A stretch of DNA of 64,000 nt from Spirosoma aureum (lineage in GTDB: Bacteria > Bacteroidota > Bacteroidia > Cytophagales > Spirosomataceae): contig NZ_CP050063.1 of NCBI RefSeq assembly GCF_011604685.1, forward strand, positions 5,354,501 through 5,418,500, in the 5' to 3' direction. The translations under genes were made by a program, and so were the position numbers. Positions 45,992-54,618 of this stretch are shown here, piece by piece. Numbering within the stretch: the stretch's first letter is position 1; the number at the start of each line of letters is the position of its first letter. The notes under the pieces are model-generated. The model was not told the origin of the DNA and searched no databases. It worked only from the letters and a program-made list of their open reading frames with translations.

Positions 45992-46990
45992 ATGAATACA
46001 AACACTATGACTCAGCCCGTCAGTCCGGTTAACTATGCCGATGATCCCAATCTTGACCGGGGCACAAAAGCGTTTTTAAAAATTCTGAATTCGAGTGGTG
46101 GTCCACCATTAGAGACCCTGTCGCCCCAGGAAGCGCAGCTTGGACTTGTGGAAGCTCAGGCATCCGTAGAGGTTGATATCTCAGGGATTGATGTTGTCCA
46201 GAAAACCATTACCAGTAACGGTTACACCATTGACCTTCACATTGTTCGTCCGGCAGGGGTTACTGAAACACTGCCCGTGTTTATGTTCATTCATGGTGGC
46301 GGATGGGTTTTAGGCGACTTTCCGACCCACCAGCGGCTGGTGCGTGATCTGGTGGTACTCTCTGGCTTTGCCGCCGTTTTTGTGAACTATACCCGTACTT
46401 CGGAGGCTCCCTTTCCACAAGCCATCAACGAAATCTACGCAGCGACCAGTTGGGTAGCCGAAAACGGTGCTGAAATCAATGTAGACGGCAGCCGACTGGC
46501 GGTTGTCGGCAACAGTGTCGGGGGTAATATGACTACTGTTACCGCCCTGATGGCTAAGAAAAAAGGGGGGCCTGCCATTAAACTTCAGATTATGATGTGG
46601 CCCATTGTCGATGCGGATTTTGAAACGGATTCCTATCAGCGTTTTGGTAAGGATCGTTTTCTTACGACCTCTTTAATGAAGTGGATGTATGATTTATACA
46701 TCGCTGACCCTGAGCAACGCAAGAATATTCACGCTTCTCCGCTGCAGGCGTCGATTGAGCAACTGCGTGGCCTTCCACCAACCCTGATTCAGGTTGCGGA
46801 AAACGACATTTTACGCGACGAAGGAGAAGCGTATGGCCGAAAGCTGGACGAAGCTGGCGTTGCCGTGACGACGGTTCGCTACAATGGCATGATCCACGAC
46901 TTTGGGCTCCTGAACGGCTTAGCTACCCTACCCGCTGTTCGCTCGTTGGTCCTACAGGCCGCTGCCGAACTCAAAAAGTACCTCAGTTAG
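45992..46990 (+). CDS. Alpha/beta hydrolase, HSL/acetyl-esterase family
   Basis: The 332-residue soluble hydrolase has FIHGGGWVLGDF as the HGGG oxyanion motif of the hormone-sensitive-lipase group. VVGNSVGGNM carries the nucleophile serine, ENDILRDEG the aspartate and GMIHDFGL the histidine. It should hydrolyse esters of short acids or lactones; the substrate is not predictable. It lies behind a sigma-54 promoter with a class 2 site, and is followed 50 bp later by the second hydrolase without its own promoter, so both form an operon. Confidence 0.9.
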   Translation: MNTNTMTQPVSPVNYADDPNLDRGTKAFLKILNSSGGPPLETLSPQEAQLGLVEAQASVEVDISGIDVVQKTITSNGYTIDLHIVRPAGVTETLPVFMFIHGGGWVLGDFPTHQRLVRDLVVLSGFAAVFVNYTRTSEAPFPQAINEIYAATSWVAENGAEINVDGSRLAVVGNSVGGNMTTVTALMAKKKGGPAIKLQIMMWPIVDADFETDSYQRFGKDRFLTTSLMKWMYDLYIADPEQRKNIHASPLQASIEQLRGLPPTLIQVAENDILRDEGEAYGRKLDEAGVAVTTVRYNGMIHDFGLLNGLATLPAVRSLVLQAAAELKKYLS

Positions 46991-47039
46991 ACCAGCCTAG
47001 TTACCTGTTCGTTTTCGAAAACATCAAAATCAACTAATC

Positions 47040-47833
47040 ATGTTAAAGCTCAATAATTCATTAATCGGAGCCTTTCTGGGCTTATTTTTCACTCTTATCT
47101 CAATTACTGAAATGGAAGCACAAACCAAAACCGTCAGGAATATTGTATTGGTACACGGGGCCTTTGCCGACGGCTCTAGCTGGGCGAAAGTCATCCCCCT
47201 GTTACTAGCCAAAGGATTGAATGTCACGGCAGTACAAAATCCCCTCACCTCCTTGCAGGACGATGTGGCCGCTACCAAACGAGCCATTGCGCTTATGGAT
47301 GGACCTGTGTTGCTGGTTGGCCATTCGTGGGGGGGGTGGTCATTTCTGAAGCAGGCAATGATCCAAAAGTAGCTGGGCTTCTCTACGTGGCCGCCTTCGC
47401 CCCCGACAATGGTCAATCCTTAAGCGATGTGGCAAAAACCTTCCCGCCCGCACCCGGTAATGAGGAAGTCAGAGTCGATGCCGCTGGTTTTCTGTCGTTA
47501 ACACCCGAGGGTATTCATAAGGATTTTGCTCAGGATCTGCCCGAATCGGAACGACGGGTCATTTTAGCTACGCAGGGAACCTGGGCGGCAGCTGCACCGG
47601 GGGAGAAAATTTCCAATGCCGCCTGGAAAACTAAACCTTCCTGGTACATCGTTGGTAGTCAGGATCGAATGATCAATCCTGACCTGGAACGGGCTATGGC
47701 CAAGTCCATCAAAGCAAAAACGCTCGAACTCAACGCCAGTCATATTCCGATGGTATCTCAACCTAAGAAAGTGGCTTCATTTATTATCGAGGCTGCCAGC
47801 AAGGTGAGTCTCAAAGAACTCGTTGCCAACTAG
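47040..47833 (+). pseudogene. Alpha/beta hydrolase with signal peptide, frameshifted at a G8 tract
   Basis: The first frame (47040-47372) gives a signal peptide (about 1-28) and VRNIVLVHGAFADGSSWAK, with the nucleophile elbow VGHSWGG, and then runs into a wrong ending. The second frame continues as GVVISEAGNDPKVAGLLYVAAFAPDNG to 47833, as in other alpha/beta hydrolases with this opening. The frames join at the G run 47329-47336, which has 8 Gs where 9 would restore GHSWGGVVI. It is either a sequencing error, a true break, or a slippery tract that can phase-vary. The catalytic histidine is in NASHIPMVSQPK. Confidence 0.85.
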
Positions 47834-47849
47834 TTGTTCAATTACCAAA

Positions 47850-47899
47850 GAAGTCAATAGGCAAGCTTTTCAAGATAGTGTACGTAGCCTATTGACTTC
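47850..47899 (+). terminator. Terminator after the hydrolase pair
   Basis: A perfect 13-bp stem (GAAGTCAATAGGC and complement) with a 24-nt loop starts 17 bp after the stop of the second hydrolase. No strong U run follows, so it may be a pause or RNA end-protecting structure. Confidence 0.6.
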
Positions 47900-48262
47900 A
47901 ACTATCAGTTTGGGGGTTCTACTATCGTGAGTCTGTTGACTGGGCCTTGGTAAAAGTTTAGCCAACAATTTCTTCTTTATTTTTCCTGAGTTGTTGCAAC
48001 TTGTCGGAATTTGTAATTGGGGTTTCAGCCATACGGTTTTTCAGCACTGGTCAGACGGGTCATTTCTGACTACTTCGAGAGAAGTGTCGTTTTACTGATG
48101 ACGTATAATGCATATCGTTATCGATTTATGAACAGAATTAATTTCCCGTAAAATTTACGGCAACAAGGTATTCCTTCTAGATAAATTTACCTGGATCAAT
48201 GTAAGCTGAATCTTCATTGACTTACCAAATTTTCCACTTCATATCTTCTCAGGCAACCCTTT

Positions 48263-48304
48263 ACTTTATTTCGTTAAAGTGTCCGTCACTTGGCGAAATA
48301 AAGT
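48263..48304 (+). promoter_or_regulatory. Class 1 activator site, copy 1
   Basis: ACTTTATTTCG and CGAAATAAAGT are perfect 11-bp arms 20 bp apart, with an inner AAGTG/CACTT pair. The centre is 78.5 bp before the -24 GG of the promoter at 48361. This matches copies 2-4 in position. Confidence 0.8.
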
Positions 48305-48360
48305 GGAAGCAGCAACGAGAAAATTTCATCAATCAATTCACAATCAGCTACTTATTTAGT

Positions 48361-48376
48361 TGGCATACCGATTGCA
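48361..48376 (+). promoter_or_regulatory. Sigma-54 promoter of the 68-residue gene
   Basis: TGGCATACCGATTGCA is a perfect fit to TGGCAYRNNNNTTGCW, the best in the window. The gene start is 140 bp downstream. The 683-bp gap before it (47834-48516) holds a terminator, a 15-bp palindrome at 48146-48160 and the class 1 site. Confidence 0.88.
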
Positions 48377-48516
48377 GCCTACTTACTATCTTAAATCAAA
48401 ATTGCATTGAATGTCCTAATTCATAAACAGTTTAGCCCTGGCAGTAATCAAAAGAAAGCAGACAACCCCTCTTTGTTCATGAATTGCCAGAGGACTCAAC
48501 CTAAAACACGAATCCA

Positions 48517-48723
48517 ATGAACACCTTATTTGATCTCTTTAAAACAATTGTGGCAAACAAAGCCGTTAGCGAGCCCCAAAATGACTCCTCAGCTTTTGAA
48601 CTACCTAACCACCAGGAAGATGCAAGTCAGGGAGGTGAATTTATAGACGATATAGTCTGGGAGAAGGATGAATTCTCAGATGCAGGAACCCAACCCGATT
48701 TTAATCCAAATCTGGATCAATAA
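48517..48723 (+). CDS. Small acidic protein of unknown function
   Basis: The 68-residue protein starts MNTLFDLFKTIVANK. The rest is rich in Asp, Glu, Asn, Ser and Pro with no helix-forming pattern, ending in QPDFNPNLDQ, so the tail may be unstructured. No family is recognised. I keep it because it sits behind the best sigma-54 promoter in the window, with a class 1 activator site, and is closed by a terminator. Its role is unknown. Confidence 0.7.
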   Translation: MNTLFDLFKTIVANKAVSEPQNDSSAFELPNHQEDASQGGEFIDDIVWEKDEFSDAGTQPDFNPNLDQ

Positions 48724-48751
48724 CGCAGACCCAGGCTAGTATTCGTCTAAA

Positions 48752-48804
48752 TTAAACCGATAAGGCTTTAGAAACCTCACCGGCTGCCCGGCTTATCGGT
48801 TTAA
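48752..48804 (+). terminator. Terminator of the small acidic gene
   Basis: A perfect 13-bp stem TTAAACCGATAAG/CTTATCGGTTTAA has a 27-nt loop, 29 bp after the stop. A T run is lacking, but the position fits. Confidence 0.6.
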
Positions 48805-49263
48805 ACAATATGAAATGAAAAGCACCGGTACAGCCAAAACACGGGTTGACTTCGTCGGAAGTGAGGAAATTTGACTATGATAATCTGATTTTTGAGGCCA
48901 GTCCTCCTGACCTTTTGCACCAGACAGTTTATACCATGGGCGTTTTAAAGGGCTTTTAAGTGACCCAGTTATGACTGACATTTATACGCTATCCTTAGTA
49001 CACAAAAGAAGTAGTGACATTTCGTCGACATAGTTGGTAGCTGGTGAATGCTCCATCTCCACAAGTATTGTGCACCTGATAGTAATGCTTCGTTCAAACA
49101 CTGACTGATACTAAACCGTCTCCTTTTTGCTGGCCAGATTCCCCGTGTATTCATGGTATGCTTGTAGACGTAAACACTTGAATTCGAGCGTAAATCGAAT
49201 GCCAATTGACAAAACTCAATTCTTAATTTTTAACTATTGAATATCAATTAATTAGTACTTAAA
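48805..49263. other. 459-bp gap without recognisable elements
   Basis: No ORF with good coding character, no sigma-54 match and no class 1 or class 2 site was seen before the carboxymuconolactone decarboxylase-like gene. Its promoter is therefore probably of the ordinary type, unlike its neighbours on each side. Confidence 0.5.
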
Positions 49264-49716
49264 ATGGAAAAACGACTGAATGTTTTCGAGAAGGGTCAAA
49301 GTGCCCTAAAATCACTTTTCGGAGCCGGCGGCTACTTAAAAAAGTCGCCGGTTGAAACACAACTTCAAGAGTTGGTAGATGTCCGGGTTTCTCAGATAAA
49401 CGGGTGTGCTTACTGCCTTGACATGCATTATAAGGAAGCCCGGGCAAAAGGTGAAACCGAGCAACGACTATATGGATTGAATACCTGGCGAGAAACTCCC
49501 TATTATTCTGACCGGGAAAGAGCAGCCTTGGAGTGGGCTGAGGCTGTAACAAAATGTGATGTGTCCGATGCTGTTTATAGCCAGGCAAAAGCCCAGTTTT
49601 CTGATGAAGAATTGATTGACCTGACGTTGGTGATTACTAATATTAATACGTGGAATCGATTTAATATTGCTTTCCCCAATACACCAGGAACTTATACGGT
49701 AGGCCAGTTCGGGTAA
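49264..49716 (+). CDS. Carboxymuconolactone decarboxylase/AhpD-like protein
   Basis: The 150-residue protein starts with a basic helix and has NGCAYCLDMHYKEA, the CxxC plus His active site of the AhpD/CMD family (PF02627). It is a likely peroxidase-linked reductase or decarboxylase. Length matches the small alkylhydroperoxidase-D-type enzymes of Bacteroidota. It could use the two cysteines in thiol reduction; the substrate is unknown. It is transcribed alone and closed by a strong terminator. Confidence 0.9.
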   Translation: MEKRLNVFEKGQSALKSLFGAGGYLKKSPVETQLQELVDVRVSQINGCAYCLDMHYKEARAKGETEQRLYGLNTWRETPYYSDRERAALEWAEAVTKCDVSDAVYSQAKAQFSDEELIDLTLVITNINTWNRFNIAFPNTPGTYTVGQFG

Positions 49717-49763
49717 TCCGATTGTGTACAATCGCTTGTATCAAAATACAGCACGAATAGTAG

Positions 49764-49806
49764 TCAAACCAGACAGAGAGCATTAATGGCTCCCTGTCTG
49801 GTTTGA
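49764..49806 (+). terminator. Terminator of the CMD/AhpD gene
   Basis: A perfect 13-bp stem TCAAACCAGACAG/CTGTCTGGTTTGA with a 17-nt loop is followed by TTTGTTT. Confidence 0.85.
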
Positions 49807-49922
49807 TTTGTTTCAGCACTACAGCAATCGAATTTCTTAATTCAACAGAATGCTACATTAAGATAGTCATTCGGAACCGTCACCCGACGATTCTAAAAAA
49901 TTGATTTTCAATCCTAAAGTTG

Positions 49923-49963
49923 ACTGTATTTCGTGTCTCTCCAGTTATTTGGCGAAATACAGT
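49923..49963 (+). promoter_or_regulatory. Class 1 activator site, copy 2
   Basis: ACTGTATTTCG and CGAAATACAGT are perfect 11-bp arms, 19 bp apart. Compared with copy 1 both arms differ by the same paired change (TT to GT and AA to AC). The centre is 78 bp before the -24 GG at 50021. Confidence 0.82.
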
Positions 49964-50019
49964 GGATAAATTTAGTCCATGCTTAGTCCTATCCATTGAT
50001 ATACAGCCACTTACCTATG

Positions 50020-50034
50020 TGGCACGTGTATTGT
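50020..50034 (+). promoter_or_regulatory. Sigma-54 promoter of the NmrA-like gene
   Basis: TGGCACGTGTATTGT: -24 half perfect, TTGT at -12. The flanks (CACTTAC-CTATG) resemble those of the promoter at 58346, which suggests common origin. Confidence 0.8.
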
Positions 50035-50188
50035 CTACTTATCAGTAAGTCAGCGGTTGTAATCAATTAAAATAAACTCCCTTTTTGACCTCAGATCGAA
50101 AATTGAACTGGAGTACTTGAATTGATTTTGGCTGTAGATGGAAAACAATCTAAACAAGCTTCCTAACTGTTTTTAAACAAGTTAAATT

Positions 50189-50944
50189 ATGAAAATCGTA
50201 GTCATTGGAGGTAGCGGACTCATTGGATCGAAACTGGTAGACAGGCTTCGCCGACTTGGGCATGAAACAATTGCCGCATCACCTGCATCGGGTGTCAATA
50301 CCATCACCGGCGAAGGACTGGCTGAAGTGCTAAAAGACACACAGGTCGTTGTTGACGTAGCAAATTCCCCTTCATTCGAAGACAAGGCTGTACTGGAATT
50401 CTTTGAGACATCGGGGCGAAATCTGCTTGCCGCCGAAGAAGCTGCCGGTGTTAAACACCATGTAGCACTGTCGGTTGTAGGAACGGATCGCTTGTCAGAA
50501 AGTGGTTATTTTCGCGGAAAAATCGCTCAGGAGAAGTTGATAAGGGCGTCCAAAGTTCCTTATACAATTGTCCATTCAACGCAGTTTTTTGAATTCCTGA
50601 GTGGCATTGCCCAATCGGGTACGATCGGACAAACGGTCTTCCTTTCGCCTGCTTTTGTGCAGCCGATAGCGGCCGAAGATGTGGCGGCCGCCATGGTCGA
50701 CTTCACCGTTGGAGACCCACTCAACGCTACCGTTGAAATCGCCGGGCCCGAACGGTTCCGTCTCTCCGATTTGGTACAGCAATACCTAAAGCTTATCAAT
50801 GATCCGCGAACGGTATCACCCGACGTACATGCCCGTTATTTTGGCGCTGAATTAACGAACCTGATGCTGATACCCGGTGATAATCCGCGGCTTGGTTCGA
50901 TTGATTTCAAGAAGTGGTTAAGTAAACAAATGCAAAACGTATAG
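50189..50944 (+). CDS. NmrA-like NAD(P)-binding reductase/isomerase
   Basis: The 251-residue protein opens with KIVVIGGSGLIGSKLVDRL, the GGxGxxG dinucleotide loop. VALSVVGTDRLSESGYFRGKIAQE contains the usual KxxxE/Tyr region of NmrA-like extended SDRs. YTIVHSTQFFEFL and QPIAAEDVAAAMVD also fit. It probably reduces or isomerises a small compound with NAD(P)H, or senses its redox state. It lies behind a sigma-54 promoter and class 1 site. Confidence 0.9.
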   Translation: MKIVVIGGSGLIGSKLVDRLRRLGHETIAASPASGVNTITGEGLAEVLKDTQVVVDVANSPSFEDKAVLEFFETSGRNLLAAEEAAGVKHHVALSVVGTDRLSESGYFRGKIAQEKLIRASKVPYTIVHSTQFFEFLSGIAQSGTIGQTVFLSPAFVQPIAAEDVAAAMVDFTVGDPLNATVEIAGPERFRLSDLVQQYLKLINDPRTVSPDVHARYFGAELTNLMLIPGDNPRLGSIDFKKWLSKQMQNV

Positions 50945-50977
50945 ACCTACACGTTCGAAGCAACATATCTATAGTTG

Positions 50978-51133
50978 GTTTCTGTCCATCGTGACGAAGA
51001 TGACGGGTGTCAGTTCGTCGAGGCTGCTGTAAGGGGCGTGCACTTTCCACCCGTTCGTGCACGGGACAACCCACGTCGGCGCGGTGTCCCCGCGAAATCC
51101 GATCAGCAACACGATGATACAATGGACAGAAAC
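50978..51133. other. GC-rich structured segment or coding remnant
   Basis: The ends GTTTCTGTCCAT and ATGGACAGAAAC are a perfect 12-bp inverted repeat closing the segment. Inside lie several hairpins (GACGAA/TTCGTC, CGTGCAC/GTGCACG, GGGACA/TGTCCC, CGCGG/CCGCG). 50993-51113 is about 63% GC by count, well above the neighbours. A minus-strand frame without start or family match (GFRGDTAPTWVVPCTNGWK near 51060) has about 80% GC at third positions, as in genes of high-GC bacteria. It is either a structured RNA or a transferred coding remnant. Confidence 0.55.
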
Positions 51134-51139
51134 TTTCTT

Positions 51140-51160
51140 AAAACAGGTAAAACCTGTTTT
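51140..51160 (+). terminator. Short intrinsic terminator
   Basis: AAAACAGGT/ACCTGTTTT forms a perfect 9-bp stem with a 3-nt loop and ends in TTTT. It follows the GC-rich segment by 6 bp and could end a small RNA or the NmrA-like transcript. Confidence 0.7.
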
Positions 51161-51233
51161 CGCTAATTGATAACAGCAATTCTCGACACGCTACAGGCAA
51201 GCCATAGCTACTAGCGACTACTGCAAATGAACT

Positions 51234-52292
51234 ATGTCGGAACAACTCAACTATGAACGTCGTCGCCTTTTAACGACTGCGGCTATCTCTATTGCCGTCG
51301 GACCGTTTATTATGGCTGGATCTGCGAGTGCACACTCCGGCAGGGAAAGTCAGACTACTTCATCCACGTTCAGCCAGGAACCAATCAGTTCATTCGATGT
51401 GCTGAAGCAAATTGATGCGGGTGTCCTAACGATTGGCTACGCTGAGTTAGGCCCAAACGACGGTATTCCGGTACTTCTATTGCATGGCTGGCCCTACGGT
51501 ATTCATAGCTTTGTCGATGTCGCGCCTATGCTGGTGGCCCGTGGCTGCCGTGTCATTGTGCCTTACTTACGCGGTCATGGGACGACCCGCTTCCTGCGTT
51601 CAGAAACGCCCCGATCCGGGCAACAGGCCTCCCTCGGCGCTGATATCATTGCCCTGATGGACGCATTGAAGATATCGCGTGCCGTGCTGGCAGGCTATGA
51701 TTGGGGTGGCCGTGCAGCCTGTGTGGTTGCCGCGCTTTGGCCGGAGCGATGCATGGGATTGGTATCGGTCAACAGCTATCTGATCCAGGATATTGCCAAA
51801 GCAACACTGCCGCTCCCTGCACTAATTGAAGCCGGTTTCTGGTACCAGTATTATTTTCTGACGGAGCGTGGCCGAGCCGGATTGACCGCGAACCGGCGTG
51901 ACATTGCGCGGCTAATGTGGACACGTAACTCGCCAAACTGGCGGTTTACCGACACTGAATTTGATCGCAGTGCAACCGCTTTCGACAACCCGGATTATGT
52001 TGAGGTAGTCATCCATTCCTACCGTCATCGCCTGGGTTTTACCGATGGCTACTTAATGTACCAGGATATTGAGAAGCAACTCGCCTTACAACCCGTCATT
52101 ACTGTTCCGTCGATCACATTAGATGGCGATGCCGATGGTGTTGTTCCGGCAACCGATGGCAAGGCAATGGCCGGAAAGTTTTCGGGCTGGCGTCAGCATC
52201 GTGTAATTCCGAATGCAGGTCATAATTTACCTCAGGAAAACCCTGCCGCATTTACAGACGCAGTCTGGGAACTTGCGTCGAAACAACAGTGA
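51234..52292 (+). CDS. Alpha/beta hydrolase with Tat signal, epoxide hydrolase/dehalogenase-like
   Basis: The 352-residue protein has a twin-arginine leader (YERRRLLTTAAISIAVGPF) ending SASAHSG. LLLHGWPYGIHSFVDVAP is the oxyanion region and AGYDWGGRAACV carries an aspartate nucleophile, as in epoxide hydrolases and haloalkane dehalogenases. DGDADGVVPA is the acid region and PNAGHNLPQENP the catalytic His. Codon choice looks more GC-rich than in neighbours and the gene follows a GC-rich segment, so transfer is possible. It likely acts in the periplasm on an epoxide or halide. Confidence 0.86.
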   Translation: MSEQLNYERRRLLTTAAISIAVGPFIMAGSASAHSGRESQTTSSTFSQEPISSFDVLKQIDAGVLTIGYAELGPNDGIPVLLLHGWPYGIHSFVDVAPMLVARGCRVIVPYLRGHGTTRFLRSETPRSGQQASLGADIIALMDALKISRAVLAGYDWGGRAACVVAALWPERCMGLVSVNSYLIQDIAKATLPLPALIEAGFWYQYYFLTERGRAGLTANRRDIARLMWTRNSPNWRFTDTEFDRSATAFDNPDYVEVVIHSYRHRLGFTDGYLMYQDIEKQLALQPVITVPSITLDGDADGVVPATDGKAMAGKFSGWRQHRVIPNAGHNLPQENPAAFTDAVWELASKQQ

Positions 52293-52387
52293 GTTGAGTA
52301 CGCCAGTAAGAGTAAGTTGTTTCAATTTCTTCCAGGCAGCTTTTAAATAAAAAGTTCAGGTAAACTCTAATTGTAAAATTCAACAAT

Positions 52388-53395
52388 ATGCACATCGGCA
52401 AATCCTATCGATTATCTGAATTCCTGATCTGGACGAGACGAAAAGCGTATATTCTTTTTGTACTTGGGCTTCTGCCAGTTCTTCTCTATGAGGTTTTCGG
52501 GCTGAAATGGTTGACCGTTCCCTGGCCCGTTGTGGCTCTACTCGGAACAGCTACAGCTTTCACGGTTGGGTTTAAAAATACCCAGACTTACAATCGGGCT
52601 GCGGAAGGCCAGAAAGTCTGGACGGATCTTATGAGCCTGAGCCGGTACTGGGGTATCATCAGTCTTGACTTTTTTAATAACCCAAAAAAAAGCAAAGAAT
52701 TAATTTACCGCCACATTGCCTGGTTGACCGCCATGCGGTATTATTTGCGGGAAGATCGGGTATGGGAAAGTACCAGCAAAAAGCATAATACTGAATATCA
52801 GCAGTTTTATTCAATTCCCGAACGGGAGGTATCGTTGGACGGCGAGTTGGCCAGATACTTACCCGATCATGAATTAGAGCTGATTTTACCAGTCAAAAAT
52901 AAAGCGACTCAACTACTGACTTTTCAAAGCAGGACTGTTAAAACCTTGTATGAAAATGGGGAAATCGTTGTGCTACAACTGGTGGAAATGGAGCGGGTTA
53001 TTAAAGACTTTTTTATTCAGCAGGGGAAAAGCGAGCAACTGAAAGACTCGCCTTATCCACGCCAATATGCCATTATCAATACCTTATTCGTATGGCTCTT
53101 TTGCTTTCTGCTGCCTTTTGGAATCCTCCGGGACTTTGACCAACTCAATAACATAATCGCTGGTCCGCTAAGGGGGCATATGGTGTGGCTGGTTCTTCCC
53201 TTCAGCATGCTTATTTCCTGGATGTATACCTCACTGGAACAGGTAGGAGAAAGTACGGAAAATCCATTTGAAGGCAGCGCCAACGATGTTCCGATTTCGC
53301 AAATGGGCCGACTGCTTGAGATTGAGCTTCGGCAGATGCTTGGGGAAGTTGATCTACCCGCCGAGCTACAACCACAACACGACATCATTCTATAA
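52388..53395 (+). CDS. Bestrophin family ion channel (UPF0187)
   Basis: The 335-residue membrane protein has helices near the N-terminus (about 20-40, 45-65) and near 220-240 and 262-280. The N-terminal basic stretch before the first helix, FTVGFKNTQTYNRAAEGQKVWTDL and IAWLTAMRYYLRE are typical of bacterial bestrophins, which form pentameric anion or cation channels. The C-terminus is acidic. It is followed by an unknown gene 56 bp later. Confidence 0.88.
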   Translation: MHIGKSYRLSEFLIWTRRKAYILFVLGLLPVLLYEVFGLKWLTVPWPVVALLGTATAFTVGFKNTQTYNRAAEGQKVWTDLMSLSRYWGIISLDFFNNPKKSKELIYRHIAWLTAMRYYLREDRVWESTSKKHNTEYQQFYSIPEREVSLDGELARYLPDHELELILPVKNKATQLLTFQSRTVKTLYENGEIVVLQLVEMERVIKDFFIQQGKSEQLKDSPYPRQYAIINTLFVWLFCFLLPFGILRDFDQLNNIIAGPLRGHMVWLVLPFSMLISWMYTSLEQVGESTENPFEGSANDVPISQMGRLLEIELRQMLGEVDLPAELQPQHDIIL

Positions 53396-53451
53396 ATCGC
53401 TTTTTGGTGCCTGTAAGCCAGGTAACCCTCACATCATTAAATGAATAAATC

Positions 53452-54459
53452 ATGGAAGCATTTAATCTGGAAATCCTGAATCCAGGTCCCATTCTGATGG
53501 ACCTGAGGTCTCAACTGCAAGCCTTTACGGTTTTGCCCAACCTCTACCTGAGCAGTTCTCAACCGAATAACCAGCCAGATCCATCGACAGCCAATCAGGA
53601 AGTGAATGCATTGGGTATCCATACGGCTGTTTTGCCCGAGATTCTCCAGTTAATGGGTATCCGCAGTCTGACCTTAAACTCGATGCCAGACCTCGCCCCA
53701 CTGGTTAGTCTCAGTGGTGACATCCCCAGCGCAGGGAGTGTGCGAGACCAGTGGCGGTTCTTAACGAGTAATGCTGTGACTCAGGTGTTACAGTCCTTTT
53801 TCCGAAACTGCCGGACAATTGCGTTTAATGACTGGTCAAGCCTGGCCGGAGCGTCTGATTTGTGGAACAGCCTGCTGACCAATGTGATTAAGCCTATTGG
53901 AAAAAGGGATCTGGAGTTTATTTTTTACCTGGGAGATCCGCTCTCGAAGCTTTCCTTTCAGGTCGATGAAGCCCTGGATATCATCAGCGACTTTTCCCTC
54001 TATGGCCAGGTTACTTTTGCGCTGGATGAAGGCGAAGCGATTAACCTCTGGCGAGTACTCAACGGCGTTCAGCGGGATACCCCGGTAAGTGTTCAGAACT
54101 TTCTCGATCTGAAACGAAAGTATATTTCCATTTTCAGAACCATGAACATCGCCCGGTTGCTGATCTATTCGACCACCGATGCCATTCTGTTTACCAAACA
54201 GGAGCAATTTATCCTTGCCCGGAAGAAGGTAGCTCCTTCCATTGAGATAGCCGCCGATGCCCGGCAACATTTCATTGAAGGGTTCAGTCTGGGCTTGTTG
54301 CTCCAACTTGACATGGCACACTGCCTGGCGCTTGGGCTTATCGTTTTTGGCAGTCAGGGTGAACTTAGAATCCATCCAGACCAGAACGACCTGATCACCT
54401 ACATAAACCAATGGTCCGACGAACTTCAAAAACCGGAAACAATGTATCTCTATCAGTAA
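53452..54459 (+). CDS. Protein of unknown function
   Basis: The 335-residue soluble protein has no signal peptide or membrane helix, and no family is recognised. The pattern alternates amphipathic helices and short strands; PDPSTANQEVNALGIHTAV, FYLGDPLSKLSFQVDEALDIIS and EQFILARKKVAPSIEI are distinctive. It begins 56 bp after the bestrophin gene and ends at a short terminator. The frame is continuous and long, and codon use is normal, so it is real. Confidence 0.75.
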   Translation: MEAFNLEILNPGPILMDLRSQLQAFTVLPNLYLSSSQPNNQPDPSTANQEVNALGIHTAVLPEILQLMGIRSLTLNSMPDLAPLVSLSGDIPSAGSVRDQWRFLTSNAVTQVLQSFFRNCRTIAFNDWSSLAGASDLWNSLLTNVIKPIGKRDLEFIFYLGDPLSKLSFQVDEALDIISDFSLYGQVTFALDEGEAINLWRVLNGVQRDTPVSVQNFLDLKRKYISIFRTMNIARLLIYSTTDAILFTKQEQFILARKKVAPSIEIAADARQHFIEGFSLGLLLQLDMAHCLALGLIVFGSQGELRIHPDQNDLITYINQWSDELQKPETMYLYQ

Positions 54460-54508
54460 TAAAATCGATCTGGTCAAAGGGCTCTGTAATTGTCTGGCCA
54501 ATAGCTCG

Positions 54509-54526
54509 AAAAAGTCTGGACTTTTT
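54509..54526 (+). terminator. Terminator after the unknown gene
   Basis: AAAAAGT/ACTTTTT pairs over 7 bp around a CTGG loop and ends in a T run. Confidence 0.6.
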
Positions 54527-54618
54527 ATTGATCAGCGACTACATGTAGACAAAATTTATCGGGCCAATGCATAATTGAGTTTACATTTATGGCATGAGGT
54601 ACTTAACGGACTCTACGG

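Noticed and set aside
48217..48426. 69-codon ORF before the acidic gene
   Set aside because: It spans the class 1 repeat and the -24/-12 element, and its codons look non-coding.
50907..51166. ORFs of 71 and 63 codons on both strands across the GC-rich segment
   Set aside because: They arise from the GC-rich composition; a third minus frame has the better coding bias but lacks a start, so I report the segment as ambiguous.
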